Shown here: in pieces, positions 46,018 through 54,617 of the stretch
Layout of the letters: the number at the start of each line of letters is the position of its first letter
Position numbering within the stretch: the stretch's first letter is position 1
Source of the DNA: an uncultured Spirochaetota bacterium
GTDB taxonomy: Bacteria > Spirochaetota > UBA4802 > UBA5550
DNA length: 64,000 bases
Reading direction: 5' to 3'
NCBI GenBank assembly: GCA_937872225.1
Contig: CALMRZ010000046.1
Coordinates: 1 to 64,000, forward strand
Notes under the pieces: model-generated
Database searches by the model: none
Told to the model about the DNA's origin: nothing
The model's input: the letters and a program-made list of their open reading frames with translations, nothing else
Translations under genes and position numbers: made by a program

Positions 46018-47078
46018 CAGCGCCTCGCCCTTGAGGGAATGTAGGCGCAGTAAGGCTCGTCGGACATGTAGTCTCCGTTTTCATAATAGGCGCGGGCCCG
46101 GCACCCGGCGCAGAAGGTTTTGTACTCGCACTGTCCGCACTTGCCGGTAAGGTTTTCCAGCTCCCTGAGGGACCGGAATACCGGAGCGTCCTCCCATATT
46201 TCATGGAACGTCTGCTCTTTAACGTTGCCGACAGCCACCGGCAGGTAGCCGCAGGGCTGCACGTCGCCGCGATGGGATATGAAGCAGACGCCGGTGCCGG
46301 CAAGGCACCCCCGCGTAACCGCGGCCATGCCGTCGCTTTCAAAGGTGAGTTTCCTCCCTTCGGCCTTGGCCCGCTGCCGGATGATACGGTAGTAATGGGG
46401 CGCGCAGGTCGCCTTGAGCTCCATCCCGGTTTCCTTCGACTTGTCATAAAACCAGTTGAGCACGCTTTCGTATTTTTCCTTGGATATCATTTCGGATTCT
46501 GCAATCTCGACGCCGCATCCCACGGGGACCAGCATGAAAATGTGCAGCGCCCTGGCACCGATCCCTTCGGCCAGTTTCATGATGTCTTCAATTTCATCGA
46601 CGTTGCGGCGGGATATGGTCGTATTGATCTGGAATTCGACTCCCGCGGATTTGAGATGATCTATGCCGGCAAGGGCCTGCCCGAAAGAACCGGATATGCC
46701 GCGGAACCCGTCATGGGAGGCCGCACTGCTGCCGTCCAGGGAGATGCTGACGCGACGAATCCCGGACTCCCTGATGCTGCGCGCGATCGTTTCGTCGATC
46801 ATGGTGCCGTTGCTGGCAAGGGCCGTGTTGAGTCCTCTGCTTCGGGCATGGGAGGCGATCTGGAAAATATCCCCGCGATACAGCGGTTCTCCGCCGGTAA
46901 GCACCAGGATGGGCTTGTAATGGGAGGCTATGTCGTCGATCACGGCGGTGATCTCGTTCAGGGTCAACTCGCCCGTGAACCGCACGTTTTCCGCTTCGGC
47001 CCGGCAATGGATGCAGTTAAGGTTGCATTCCTTGGTTAGTTCCCAGAAAATAAGCCTCGGGACATGGTCCATTTTCAT
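46017..47078 (-). CDS. ahbD: Heme synthase AhbD (Fe-coproporphyrin III decarboxylase)
   Basis: The last enzyme of the siroheme-dependent route: a radical SAM protein that turns two propionates of Fe-coproporphyrin III into vinyl groups. The first cluster motif is ECNLNCIHC (Cys 18, 22, 25), followed by LTGGEPLYR. The middle has HIFMLVPVGCG and ATCAPHYYRIIRQR. The C-terminal auxiliary cluster region is GCLAGTGVCFISH, QPCGYLP and GKCGQCEYKTFCAGC, the pattern of AhbD. Start ATG overlaps the hemA stop in an ATGA. Confidence 0.93.
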   Translation of the reverse strand: MKMDHVPRLIFWELTKECNLNCIHCRAEAENVRFTGELTLNEITAVIDDIASHYKPILVLTGGEPLYRGDIFQIASHARSRGLNTALASNGTMIDETIARSIRESGIRRVSISLDGSSAASHDGFRGISGSFGQALAGIDHLKSAGVEFQINTTISRRNVDEIEDIMKLAEGIGARALHIFMLVPVGCGVEIAESEMISKEKYESVLNWFYDKSKETGMELKATCAPHYYRIIRQRAKAEGRKLTFESDGMAAVTRGCLAGTGVCFISHRGDVQPCGYLPVAVGNVKEQTFHEIWEDAPVFRSLRELENLTGKCGQCEYKTFCAGCRARAYYENGDYMSDEPYCAYIPSRARR

Positions 47079-48388
47079 ATTTTGAACAGTTCCTCGATAA
47101 TCTTGATTTTCTGTTTGATTTCATCCTTATCGTGATAGCCGTTCAGGTGCTGGGCCTTGTTCTGCTTGATAGCCATTATCGGGTTGTGAAGTATTTTGGA
47201 TATAATCTGCCTCGTGAGGTCGTCGATATGCTGCATGTCCTCTTCGGAAAGATGCTTGAGCTGACGCCTGCGGTATTTTGATACTTCGGCGTCGCGGATT
47301 TTGTCAAAGCTCTCCTGCATGTGTACTATCATGGGCACCAGTTCAAGGCCTTCGTACCAATCGATAAGTTCATTGGCATCGGCGTTTACAATGTCAAGGG
47401 CGCATTCAACTTCTTTCATGCGGTTTTTAAGGTTTTTGTCAGCGATTCCCTTCAGGTCGTCGATGTTGTACAGGGTAACATTGGGAAGATTAACCACTGA
47501 CGGGTCGACGTTCCTGGGCACTGCAATATCGATAATGAAAAGCGGCTGTCCGCTCCTCTTGCTGATTACCGATTCTATCAGTTTATGAGTAAGAAGATAG
47601 TCGTGGCAGGTTACAGAAGTTATGATGATGTCAACCTGTTCCGCGGCGGCGGCTATGTCGCCCAGTGAAATTATATGGGCTTTCTTGTTTATGCGTTCAA
47701 CAATGGCTTCCGCGTTATGGAACGACCGGTTGGCGATGGTTATGTCCCTGATGTTGTTCTTTGTCAGGTACTTGAGTATAAGCTCGCCCATTTCCCCCGC
47801 CCCGATGAGAAGGGCACTGCGGTTTGAAATGTCTCCGCTGAATTTTGAAAGGGCCAGTTCGACGGCTATATATGCAATTGATAAAGGGTTTTGCGAAATT
47901 CCGGTGCAGGTACGCACTTTCTTGGCGGTGTTAAAGGCCTGGTGAAAGAGGCGGTTCAGCAGTATTCCGCTGTTTTTATGGAGCACGGAGTCGCGGTATG
48001 CCTGCTTGATCTGGCCCAGGATTTCATTTTCACCGATCACCATCGAGTCAAGGGACGACGCGACGGAAAGAAGATGAGTCACCACTTCGCGGGAGTATTT
48101 CTTGTAGATGTGCTGGGAAAATATTTCCCGGGAAAGGCCGGTGAATTCCTCCAGCAGGGCGGTCAGCTTGTCTATGGTGCGGTGAATCTCACGCGCTGAA
48201 AAATAGATTTCGACGCGGTTGCAGGTGGCCAGGTAGACCATTTCGTCAATACCGCACTTTTTTGCCCGCTCATGAAACTTCAATAAAACTGATTCTTCAA
48301 AGGTGAACTTTTCCCGTATTTCAAGAGGAGCGGTCTTGTGACTCAGCCCCAGCATTATAATCTCTGATATTTCGTCGCGTTTGTTCAT
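47075..48388 (-). CDS. hemA: Glutamyl-tRNA reductase
   Basis: It reduces glutamyl-tRNA to glutamate-1-semialdehyde, the first step of C5-type heme synthesis. The catalytic Cys56 is in YLATCNRVEIY, and the NADPH site is LIGAGEMGELIL. NRSFHNAEAI and IDIAVPRNVDP are family blocks. The C-terminal dimerisation domain is complete. Length 437 is normal. Its 3' end overlaps ahbD by four bases. It is preceded by a 44-base gap after hemL. Confidence 0.96.
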   Translation of the reverse strand: MNKRDEISEIIMLGLSHKTAPLEIREKFTFEESVLLKFHERAKKCGIDEMVYLATCNRVEIYFSAREIHRTIDKLTALLEEFTGLSREIFSQHIYKKYSREVVTHLLSVASSLDSMVIGENEILGQIKQAYRDSVLHKNSGILLNRLFHQAFNTAKKVRTCTGISQNPLSIAYIAVELALSKFSGDISNRSALLIGAGEMGELILKYLTKNNIRDITIANRSFHNAEAIVERINKKAHIISLGDIAAAAEQVDIIITSVTCHDYLLTHKLIESVISKRSGQPLFIIDIAVPRNVDPSVVNLPNVTLYNIDDLKGIADKNLKNRMKEVECALDIVNADANELIDWYEGLELVPMIVHMQESFDKIRDAEVSKYRRRQLKHLSEEDMQHIDDLTRQIISKILHNPIMAIKQNKAQHLNGYHDKDEIKQKIKIIEELFKI

Positions 48389-48432
48389 TATGGTAATTTG
48401 CTACATTGTCTGTTTTTAACTCGGTGATTTCA

Positions 48433-49722
48433 TTATAAAATCGCGTTAAGGCTTTCTGAAACGGCATCGGCAGTCTGCTCGATGTCTGCGTCAGTATGCG
48501 CAGTGGACAGAAAGCCAACTTCATAACCTGATGGGGCAAGGTATACGCCCCTGCGGAGCATTTCGCCGTGGAACTTCGCGAAAGCCCCCATGTCGCAGGC
48601 TTTCACGCCTGCAAGGGTATCAATGCTTTTTGCACTCGTGAAATTGAAGGCAAAGATGGATTCAATGCGCGTGAAGAGGACCTTCCCGGCATGCCTGGAC
48701 AGTGCCGGCTTGAGCAGCTGATCAAGCTTTTCTCCCTTGCGTTTTAATTCATCATGGGCGTTAATCTTTTCGAGCTTTTTGAGGGTCTGGATACCGGCGG
48801 TCATGGCAAGGGGGTTGCCTGACAGCGTCCCCGCCTGGTACACCGGTCCGAGGGGAGAAATATGCCGCATTATTTTCCGTGAAGCACCGTAGGCCCCGAC
48901 AGGCAGTCCGCCTCCGATAATTTTACCCAGCGTGGTAATGTCCGCTTTCACGCCGTAGTACTCCTGGGCGCCGCCGGGAGCGATGCGGAATCCAGTTATA
49001 ACTTCATCGAATATGAGAAGTATTCCGTAACGATCGCACAGGGCGCGTATCTGCGGCAGGAAATTGACGGCTGGCAGTATGAGCCCGTAATTGCACGGCA
49101 CCGGCTCCAGAATCAATGCTGCTATCGAGCCGTGCTCTTGTTCGAAAACCTTGCCAACGGCATCCAGATCGTTGAAGGGGACCACGATCGTGTCCCGCGC
49201 CGCGCCGGTTGTGACGCCGTCGGAATCAGGCGTTCCGAAGGTAGCGAGTCCAGAACCCGCGGCCACCAGCATCTGGTCCGCATGGCCATGGTAGCACCCG
49301 TCGAACTTGACGATTTTTTCTTTCCCGGTATAGCCCCGGGCAAGGCGGATGGCGCTCATCACGGCCTCGGTCCCGGAATTGACAAAGCGTACCATTTCTA
49401 TGGATTTGAAGCGCCTGACGATGAGCTGGGCGAGCTGGACTTCGTGTTTATTTGAGGTGCCGAAACTGGTTCCGTTTTTGGCGGTTTTGCGGATCGCCTG
49501 TATGACGGAGCGATCGGCATGGCCGAGGATGAGCGGTCCCCACGACATGCAGTAATCGATGAAAACGTTGCCGTCTTCATCGACCATGTGCGCCCCCTCC
49601 CCTTTTTTCATGTACAGAGGGTCTCCGCCGACGGCCTTGAACGCCCGCACCGGGGAATTGACCCCGCCCGGCATCAGACGCGATGCTTTTTTCTGCAGCT
49701 TTTTAGATTTCTCAATATTCAT
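48433..49722 (-). CDS. hemL: Glutamate-1-semialdehyde 2,1-aminomutase
   Basis: It converts glutamate-1-semialdehyde to 5-aminolevulinate with PLP. The PLP lysine is in TLGKIIGGGLPVGAYG (about Lys267), and FVNSGTEAVMSAIR and IFDEVITGFR are further conserved blocks. The N-terminus has the typical MPGGVNSPVRAF. ATG 49722 was chosen; it lies 2 bases after the hemB stop, and a TTG two codons upstream would overlap that stop. Confidence 0.97.
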   Translation of the reverse strand: MNIEKSKKLQKKASRLMPGGVNSPVRAFKAVGGDPLYMKKGEGAHMVDEDGNVFIDYCMSWGPLILGHADRSVIQAIRKTAKNGTSFGTSNKHEVQLAQLIVRRFKSIEMVRFVNSGTEAVMSAIRLARGYTGKEKIVKFDGCYHGHADQMLVAAGSGLATFGTPDSDGVTTGAARDTIVVPFNDLDAVGKVFEQEHGSIAALILEPVPCNYGLILPAVNFLPQIRALCDRYGILLIFDEVITGFRIAPGGAQEYYGVKADITTLGKIIGGGLPVGAYGASRKIMRHISPLGPVYQAGTLSGNPLAMTAGIQTLKKLEKINAHDELKRKGEKLDQLLKPALSRHAGKVLFTRIESIFAFNFTSAKSIDTLAGVKACDMGAFAKFHGEMLRRGVYLAPSGYEVGFLSTAHTDADIEQTADAVSESLNAIL

Positions 49723-49724
49723 TG

Positions 49725-50696
49725 TCAAAACCAGTTGTTCCTGAATATGTCGCGGGTATGATACGATATGATCATGTCTGCGCCGGCCCGGAATATAGAG
49801 GTGATGATCTCTTTCGCGAGACGGACTTCGTCGCTGTACCCGAGTTTCGCCATCGCTTTCACCATCGAATATTCGCCGCTTACGTTGTAGGCGCAGACCG
49901 GCACGTTGACCAGCTTCCGGGCGCGGTAAATGACGTCCAGATAGGATAGCGCCGGCTTGACCATGACGATGTCGGCTCCCTCGGCGATGTCAAGGAGGAT
50001 CTCCTTTTCGGCTTCCAGGCCGTTACGGCAGTCCATCTGGTAGCTGCTCCGGTCGCCGAATTGGGGAGCGCTCCCGGCGGCTTCCCGGAATGGTCCGTAA
50101 AACGCCGAGGAGTATTTTGCGGAATACGCGAGGATGGGGATGTCATCGAAGCCCCCCGCGTCGAGGGCCGTCCGAATCGCGCCGACGCGGCCGTCCATCA
50201 TGTCTGATGGAGCGATCATGTCAGACCCTGATTCGGCGTGGGAAAGCGCGACCCGGGAGAGGATCTCCAGGGTAGGATCGTTAAGGATGTTCCCGCCGTC
50301 CACCATACCGCAGTGGCCGTGGCTGGTGTATTCGCAGAGACACACGTCGGTAATGACCAGTATACCGGGCAGGTGCTTTTTTATCTCGCGGAGGGCCTTC
50401 TGCACGATGCCGTTCCGGTCATAGGCGCCGCTGCCTTCTTCATCTTTCTTATCGGGGATCCCGAAGAGGAGTATCTTGTCTATGCCTGTTTTGTGGTCGG
50501 CCTCAATGTCCTTCAGAAGGTTCTCAATGGAAACCCTGCTGATGCCCGGCATGGAAACGATCGGTTCCCTGAGATTTTTACCCTCCAGGACAAAATGGGG
50601 CATGATTAGCTTGCGCCGGTCAACAAAGGTTTCCGCAACAAGGTCCCGGATAAGATAGGAGGCCCTGTTTCTCCTGGGGCGCTGGTTATGTGTCAT
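49725..50696 (-). CDS. hemB: Porphobilinogen synthase (ALA dehydratase)
   Basis: It condenses two 5-aminolevulinates to porphobilinogen. The catalytic lysines are in AYSAKYSSAFYGPFREAAGS and VMVKPALSYLD. The CLCEYTSHGHCG motif has three cysteines, which marks the zinc-dependent type. ATG 50696 was chosen because AGGA lies 7 bases upstream; the frame is open further to 50717. It is the first gene of the minus-strand heme operon, and its promoter region has an FNR-like site. Confidence 0.97.
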   Translation of the reverse strand: MTHNQRPRRNRASYLIRDLVAETFVDRRKLIMPHFVLEGKNLREPIVSMPGISRVSIENLLKDIEADHKTGIDKILLFGIPDKKDEEGSGAYDRNGIVQKALREIKKHLPGILVITDVCLCEYTSHGHCGMVDGGNILNDPTLEILSRVALSHAESGSDMIAPSDMMDGRVGAIRTALDAGGFDDIPILAYSAKYSSAFYGPFREAAGSAPQFGDRSSYQMDCRNGLEAEKEILLDIAEGADIVMVKPALSYLDVIYRARKLVNVPVCAYNVSGEYSMVKAMAKLGYSDEVRLAKEIITSIFRAGADMIISYHTRDIFRNNWF

Positions 50697-50741
50697 TGGC
50701 GGTTCCTGCATATTCACCTGGTGGTACTATCCTATAATAAT

Positions 50742-50781
50742 AGTATATTTGGCAAGAAAATATTTGTTTGATCCAGGTCAA
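50742..50781 (-). promoter_or_regulatory. FNR/DNR-type box and -10 of the heme operon
   Basis: TTGATCCAGGTCAA (50768-50781) matches the FNR/CRP-family consensus TTGAT-N4-ATCAA at 9 of 10 defined bases. On the minus strand a -10-like TATACT lies at 50747-50742. The box centre would be near -40 from the implied start, which is the class II activator position. It sits between the divergent hemB and hemC operons. Which FNR-family protein binds is unknown. Confidence 0.55.
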
Positions 50782-50945
50782 TTATGGTCAAGAATGATCC
50801 CGGACACGGCCTGATTTTTCCCTGGCTGTCGATGGCGGACGGTTAGATCGCAAAGTGATTGCGTTCCGGGGAATAATGCTTGATTTGTATCGTCGGGTTT
50901 ATTTATCTGAACAATGTTTCAAAGGACGGGAAAAGGCAGGGGTTT

Positions 50946-51878
50946 ATGACTACGATCAGGATCGGAACCCGCGGAAGCAAGCTTGCCCTGGTGCAGAGCG
51001 CACAGGTGCGCGACATGCTGCTCCGCAGCCACCCCCAATACACATTTGAGCTGGTCCCCATCAAGACGACCGGCGACAAAATTCTGGATGCCCCCCTTTC
51101 AAAAATCGGGGACAAGGGGCTGTTTACCAAGGAGATTGAAAAGGAACTTCTGGCGGGCACGATTGACCTTGCGGTCCACTCCATGAAGGACATGCCCACG
51201 AGCCTCCCGGAAGGGCTTGTCATAGGGTCGGTGACAAGGAGGCTGGATCCCCGCGACGTGTTCATATCGCGCGACGGCAGAAGGCTCGGCGACCTGGCCG
51301 CATCCGAGACCATTGCCACCGGGAGCCTGCGGCGCAGGGCCCAGCTTCTTGCCTGGAAACCAGGGTTGAACATCGTCGATATCCGGGGGAATGTGCAGTC
51401 GCGGCTGAAAAAGATGCAGGACAATCCCGACGTGGCAGGGATCATCCTTGCCTATGCCGGCCTGGAACGCCTTGGCATGCTGGACATCGTGACTGACATC
51501 ATCCCCGGAGACATCATCATTCCCGCCGTCGGCCAGGCGGCCCTAGCCATAGAAATCCGTGCGAATGATCCCCGCGCGGAGGAAGTCGCGGCCGCCCTTG
51601 ATGATGAAGACTCCCGGCGGGCCATAGAATGCGAACGGGCTTTCCTCTCCCGCCTCGGCGGCGGCTGCCAGGTCCCCATCGCGGGCCTGGCCTTGGTTTC
51701 GGGGGACCGCATCACCCTCAGCGGCATGGTCGCCGGTCTGGACGGCGGAGAAGTCTTTCGTGGCAATCTTGAAGGGGCGGCGTCTGATTATGAAACAATA
51801 GGAAGGGAACTCGCCCTCAGGCTTCTCGAAAAGGGCGCGAAAAAAATCCTTGAAGAAATATACGGACATCCGATGTAA
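50946..51878 (+). CDS. hemC: Hydroxymethylbilane synthase (porphobilinogen deaminase)
   Basis: It polymerises four porphobilinogens to hydroxymethylbilane. Blocks include RIGTRGSKLALVQ, HSMKDMPTSLPEGL and ATGSLRRRAQLL. The dipyrromethane-cofactor cysteine is in LGGGCQVPIAG. ATG 50946 was chosen because the family begins at TIRIGTRGS; the longer frame to 50880 has no conserved residues. It begins the plus-strand heme operon and is followed by the cobA-hemD fusion after 45 bases. Confidence 0.97.
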   Translation: MTTIRIGTRGSKLALVQSAQVRDMLLRSHPQYTFELVPIKTTGDKILDAPLSKIGDKGLFTKEIEKELLAGTIDLAVHSMKDMPTSLPEGLVIGSVTRRLDPRDVFISRDGRRLGDLAASETIATGSLRRRAQLLAWKPGLNIVDIRGNVQSRLKKMQDNPDVAGIILAYAGLERLGMLDIVTDIIPGDIIIPAVGQAALAIEIRANDPRAEEVAAALDDEDSRRAIECERAFLSRLGGGCQVPIAGLALVSGDRITLSGMVAGLDGGEVFRGNLEGAASDYETIGRELALRLLEKGAKKILEEIYGHPM

Positions 51879-51923
51879 TACGGTCAACCGGCGGGCCCGG
51901 GTCCCGCTGCAATGGAGCAGATC

Positions 51924-53453
51924 ATGAACAGGAAGGGGAAAGCATACCTGGTGGGGGCCGGTCCTGGCGATTTCGGCCTCCTGACGATTCGCGCAAAGGA
52001 ATTGATCGAGCAATGCGACGTGCTTATCTACGACAACCTCGTCGGCGAGCGCGTCGTGGATTCCCTGGCATCGCCGGGATGCGAAAAAATCTATGTCGGG
52101 AAGAGCGGCGCGTCCCACACCATGGAGCAGGAAGACATAAACAATCTCATCGTGGAAAAGGCGAAGGCCGGAAACATGGTCGTCCGCCTCAAGGGCGGAG
52201 ACCCATACATTTTCGGCCGCGGCGGAGAGGAAGCCCTCTTCTGCGTCGAGCGCGGAGTCGATTTCGAAGTGGTCAACGGAATCTCCTCGGCCTACGCGGT
52301 GCCGAATTACGCCGGCATACCGGTCACCAACCGAGGATACAGCGCGTCGGTGGCCTTCATCACCGGCCACGAGGATCCGACCAAGCTTGAAAGCGATATC
52401 AGGTGGGACAAGCTGGCCACCGGTGTGCAGACGCTGGTCTTCCTGATGGGGGTCAAGAACCTTCCCCTGATCATTGAAAAGCTCGTTGCCAACGGCCTCG
52501 ACCGATCGACACCGGCGGCGGTAATACAAAACGGCTGTCAGCCGACCCAGCGCTCCGTGTCAGGGACCCTGGCGGACATCGGGCAGAAAGTGAAAGACGC
52601 GGGGATACGGCCGCCCTCGATCATCATCGTGGGCAATGTCGTTGCCCTTAGGGAGAAGATCAACTGGTTCGAGAAGCGTCCCCTTTTCGGGAAAACCATT
52701 GTCGTGACCAGGTCGCGGGACCAGGCATCGGAGCTTACCGCACGCCTCCTGGATCTGGGGGCAGGCGTCATAGAAACACCGGTGATAAAGATTCTCCCGG
52801 CAACCGACGGGGACGTCATGGCCGGGGCCATTAAAAAAATCAACGCTTACGACTGGATCATAATGACGTCGGTTAATGGCGTAGACCAGTTCTTCAGACA
52901 TCTCGATGCCGCCGGCCTTGACTCGAGGGCCCTGTCATCGTCGAGGGTGTGCGCCATAGGGCCGGCCACGGCGGAAAGGCTGTCAGCGCACGGCATAAAA
53001 GCCGACCTGGTGCCTAAGCGGTTCGTAAGCGGCGAGATAGCACGGGAACTCTCCGGCCGCGGCGAGATATCCGGGAAATCCTTTCTCCTCCCGCGGGCTG
53101 ACATAGCTCCCCGGGAACTTTCCGATACCCTCCTCCGGGAGGGGGCCAGGCTCGTGGACGACATTGCCGTCTACCGCACCGTCGAGGAGGACCTGTCGTC
53201 AAACCCGGCACAGCTGGAGATGCTGCGGCAGATGCAGTTTGACCTGGTTACCTTTACCAGTTCCTCCACGGTGCGGAATTTTGACCGGCTGATGAAGAAA
53301 GCCGGAATCGAAGTTAAGTCGGACATAAAGTGCGCGGCCATAGGGCCCGTTACCGCCGATACGGCGAGGGAGCTGGGCTATCGGGTCGAGGTTTCGGCCG
53401 GAGTGCATACCATCGATGGCCTGGTGGAAGCGATCCTGGGATATTATCAGTAG
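51924..53453 (+). CDS. cobA-hemD: Uroporphyrinogen-III C-methyltransferase/uroporphyrinogen-III synthase fusion
   Basis: The N-terminal half (about 1-245) is the SAM-dependent CobA/SUMT: LVGAGPGDFGLLT, LKGGDPYIFGRGGEE and NGISSAYAVPNYAGIPVTNRG. It makes precorrin-2. The C-terminal half (about 250-505) is HemD, which closes hydroxymethylbilane to uroporphyrinogen III: KTIVVTRSRDQASEL, MTSVNGVDQFF and VTFTSSSTVRNF. Fusing them passes uroporphyrinogen III straight to methylation, consistent with a siroheme-based route. ATG 51924 was chosen because GGAG ends 6 bases upstream. Confidence 0.96.
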   Translation: MNRKGKAYLVGAGPGDFGLLTIRAKELIEQCDVLIYDNLVGERVVDSLASPGCEKIYVGKSGASHTMEQEDINNLIVEKAKAGNMVVRLKGGDPYIFGRGGEEALFCVERGVDFEVVNGISSAYAVPNYAGIPVTNRGYSASVAFITGHEDPTKLESDIRWDKLATGVQTLVFLMGVKNLPLIIEKLVANGLDRSTPAAVIQNGCQPTQRSVSGTLADIGQKVKDAGIRPPSIIIVGNVVALREKINWFEKRPLFGKTIVVTRSRDQASELTARLLDLGAGVIETPVIKILPATDGDVMAGAIKKINAYDWIIMTSVNGVDQFFRHLDAAGLDSRALSSSRVCAIGPATAERLSAHGIKADLVPKRFVSGEIARELSGRGEISGKSFLLPRADIAPRELSDTLLREGARLVDDIAVYRTVEEDLSSNPAQLEMLRQMQFDLVTFTSSSTVRNFDRLMKKAGIEVKSDIKCAAIGPVTADTARELGYRVEVSAGVHTIDGLVEAILGYYQ

Positions 53454-53510
53454 ATCGGGTCATTATGGATGATTGATCTGTCGAAGACTGACTGATGAAC
53501 CGTTGATTTT

Positions 53511-54617
53511 TCAATATACGATAAGGTCGTCCCTGTTAATGACTTCCGGGAAAACATTGTCGCCGAGGATCTTTTTTATTTCGCCGGTCTTTTTACCCTT
53601 GATCAAGGTCAGCTCGTCGCTGCTGTAATTGACAATACCCTTCCCCACCCTTTTTTTTGAACTTTCGGTTATCTCCACAACGTCTCCCATTCTGAAATTG
53701 CCGGTTATCCCGGTAATCCCGGAAGCCAGAAGGGATTTTTTGCCCACCTTTATAGCTTTGACCGCCCCATCATCAATGACCAGGGAGCCGGTGGTCCTCC
53801 GCAGGGCGAGCCATTTCTTTTTGCCCGGGAGCGGCTTGTCCTTGCCGATGAAGATCGTTCCTATTTTTTCTCCGGACATGATGCGGCTCAGGACGCCCTT
53901 TGTCCCGGCGTTCGCGATTATCATCTTTTCACCAAAGCGAATGATGATCTCTGCGGCTCGGATTTTGGACAACATGCCCCCCGTGCCGTAATCCGATCCA
54001 GAGCCGCCTGCCCGCTCGTATATCTGATCATTGATGGCGTACAGCTCCTCGACGGGCTCGGGGTCGTTCATGTTCATGTAGAAGCCATCGACATCCGAGA
54101 GCAGTATGAGGAGGTCGGCGTTGATAAGGCCGGCCACGTGGGCGGAAAGCATGTCATTGTCACCGAACTTTATCTCGGTGACGGCGACTGAGTCGTTCTC
54201 GTTGACGATGGGAATTATGCCCAGGTGGAGCAGCGTTTCCAGGGTGTGACGGGCGTTCAGGAACCTGGTGCGGTGCTTGACATCGTCCTCGGTAAGCAGT
54301 ATCTGTCCCACGTGGAGGCCGTGCCTGCTGAACCTGTTCCGGTACTCGTTCATCAGGATGGTCTGGCCGACCGCGGCAAAGGCCTGCTTTTCCGGTATGG
54401 TCAGGTTTTTGACGCTCCGGTCGAGGGAGCCGGCGCCTGAAGTGATGGCTCCGGAAGTGACGATGACCACCTGGTATCCGCGCCGTCTCAGCTCGGCGAC
54501 ATCAGCCACGATCGAGGAAATCTTCTTTCCCGATATAATGCCGTTGTCGGTCACCGAAGACGAGCCGATTTTGACGACGATACGCCTGACATTCCGTATG
54601 AGGTTCTTACGTGGCAC
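53511..54617 (-). CDS. proB: Glutamate 5-kinase
   Basis: The first step of proline synthesis: phosphorylation of glutamate. The amino-acid kinase domain has KIGSSSVTDNG, SGAITSGAGSL and FGDNDMLSAHVAGLINADLL. A C-terminal PUA domain follows (GDVVEITESSKKRVGKGIVNYSS). It lies on the same strand as obgE, overlaps it by 11 bases, and follows the obg-proB order seen in other bacteria. proA is not in the window; the next gene on this side is the convergent cobA-hemD. Confidence 0.95.
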   Translation of the reverse strand: MPRKNLIRNVRRIVVKIGSSSVTDNGIISGKKISSIVADVAELRRRGYQVVIVTSGAITSGAGSLDRSVKNLTIPEKQAFAAVGQTILMNEYRNRFSRHGLHVGQILLTEDDVKHRTRFLNARHTLETLLHLGIIPIVNENDSVAVTEIKFGDNDMLSAHVAGLINADLLILLSDVDGFYMNMNDPEPVEELYAINDQIYERAGGSGSDYGTGGMLSKIRAAEIIIRFGEKMIIANAGTKGVLSRIMSGEKIGTIFIGKDKPLPGKKKWLALRRTTGSLVIDDGAVKAIKVGKKSLLASGITGITGNFRMGDVVEITESSKKRVGKGIVNYSSDELTLIKGKKTGEIKKILGDNVFPEVINRDDLIVY

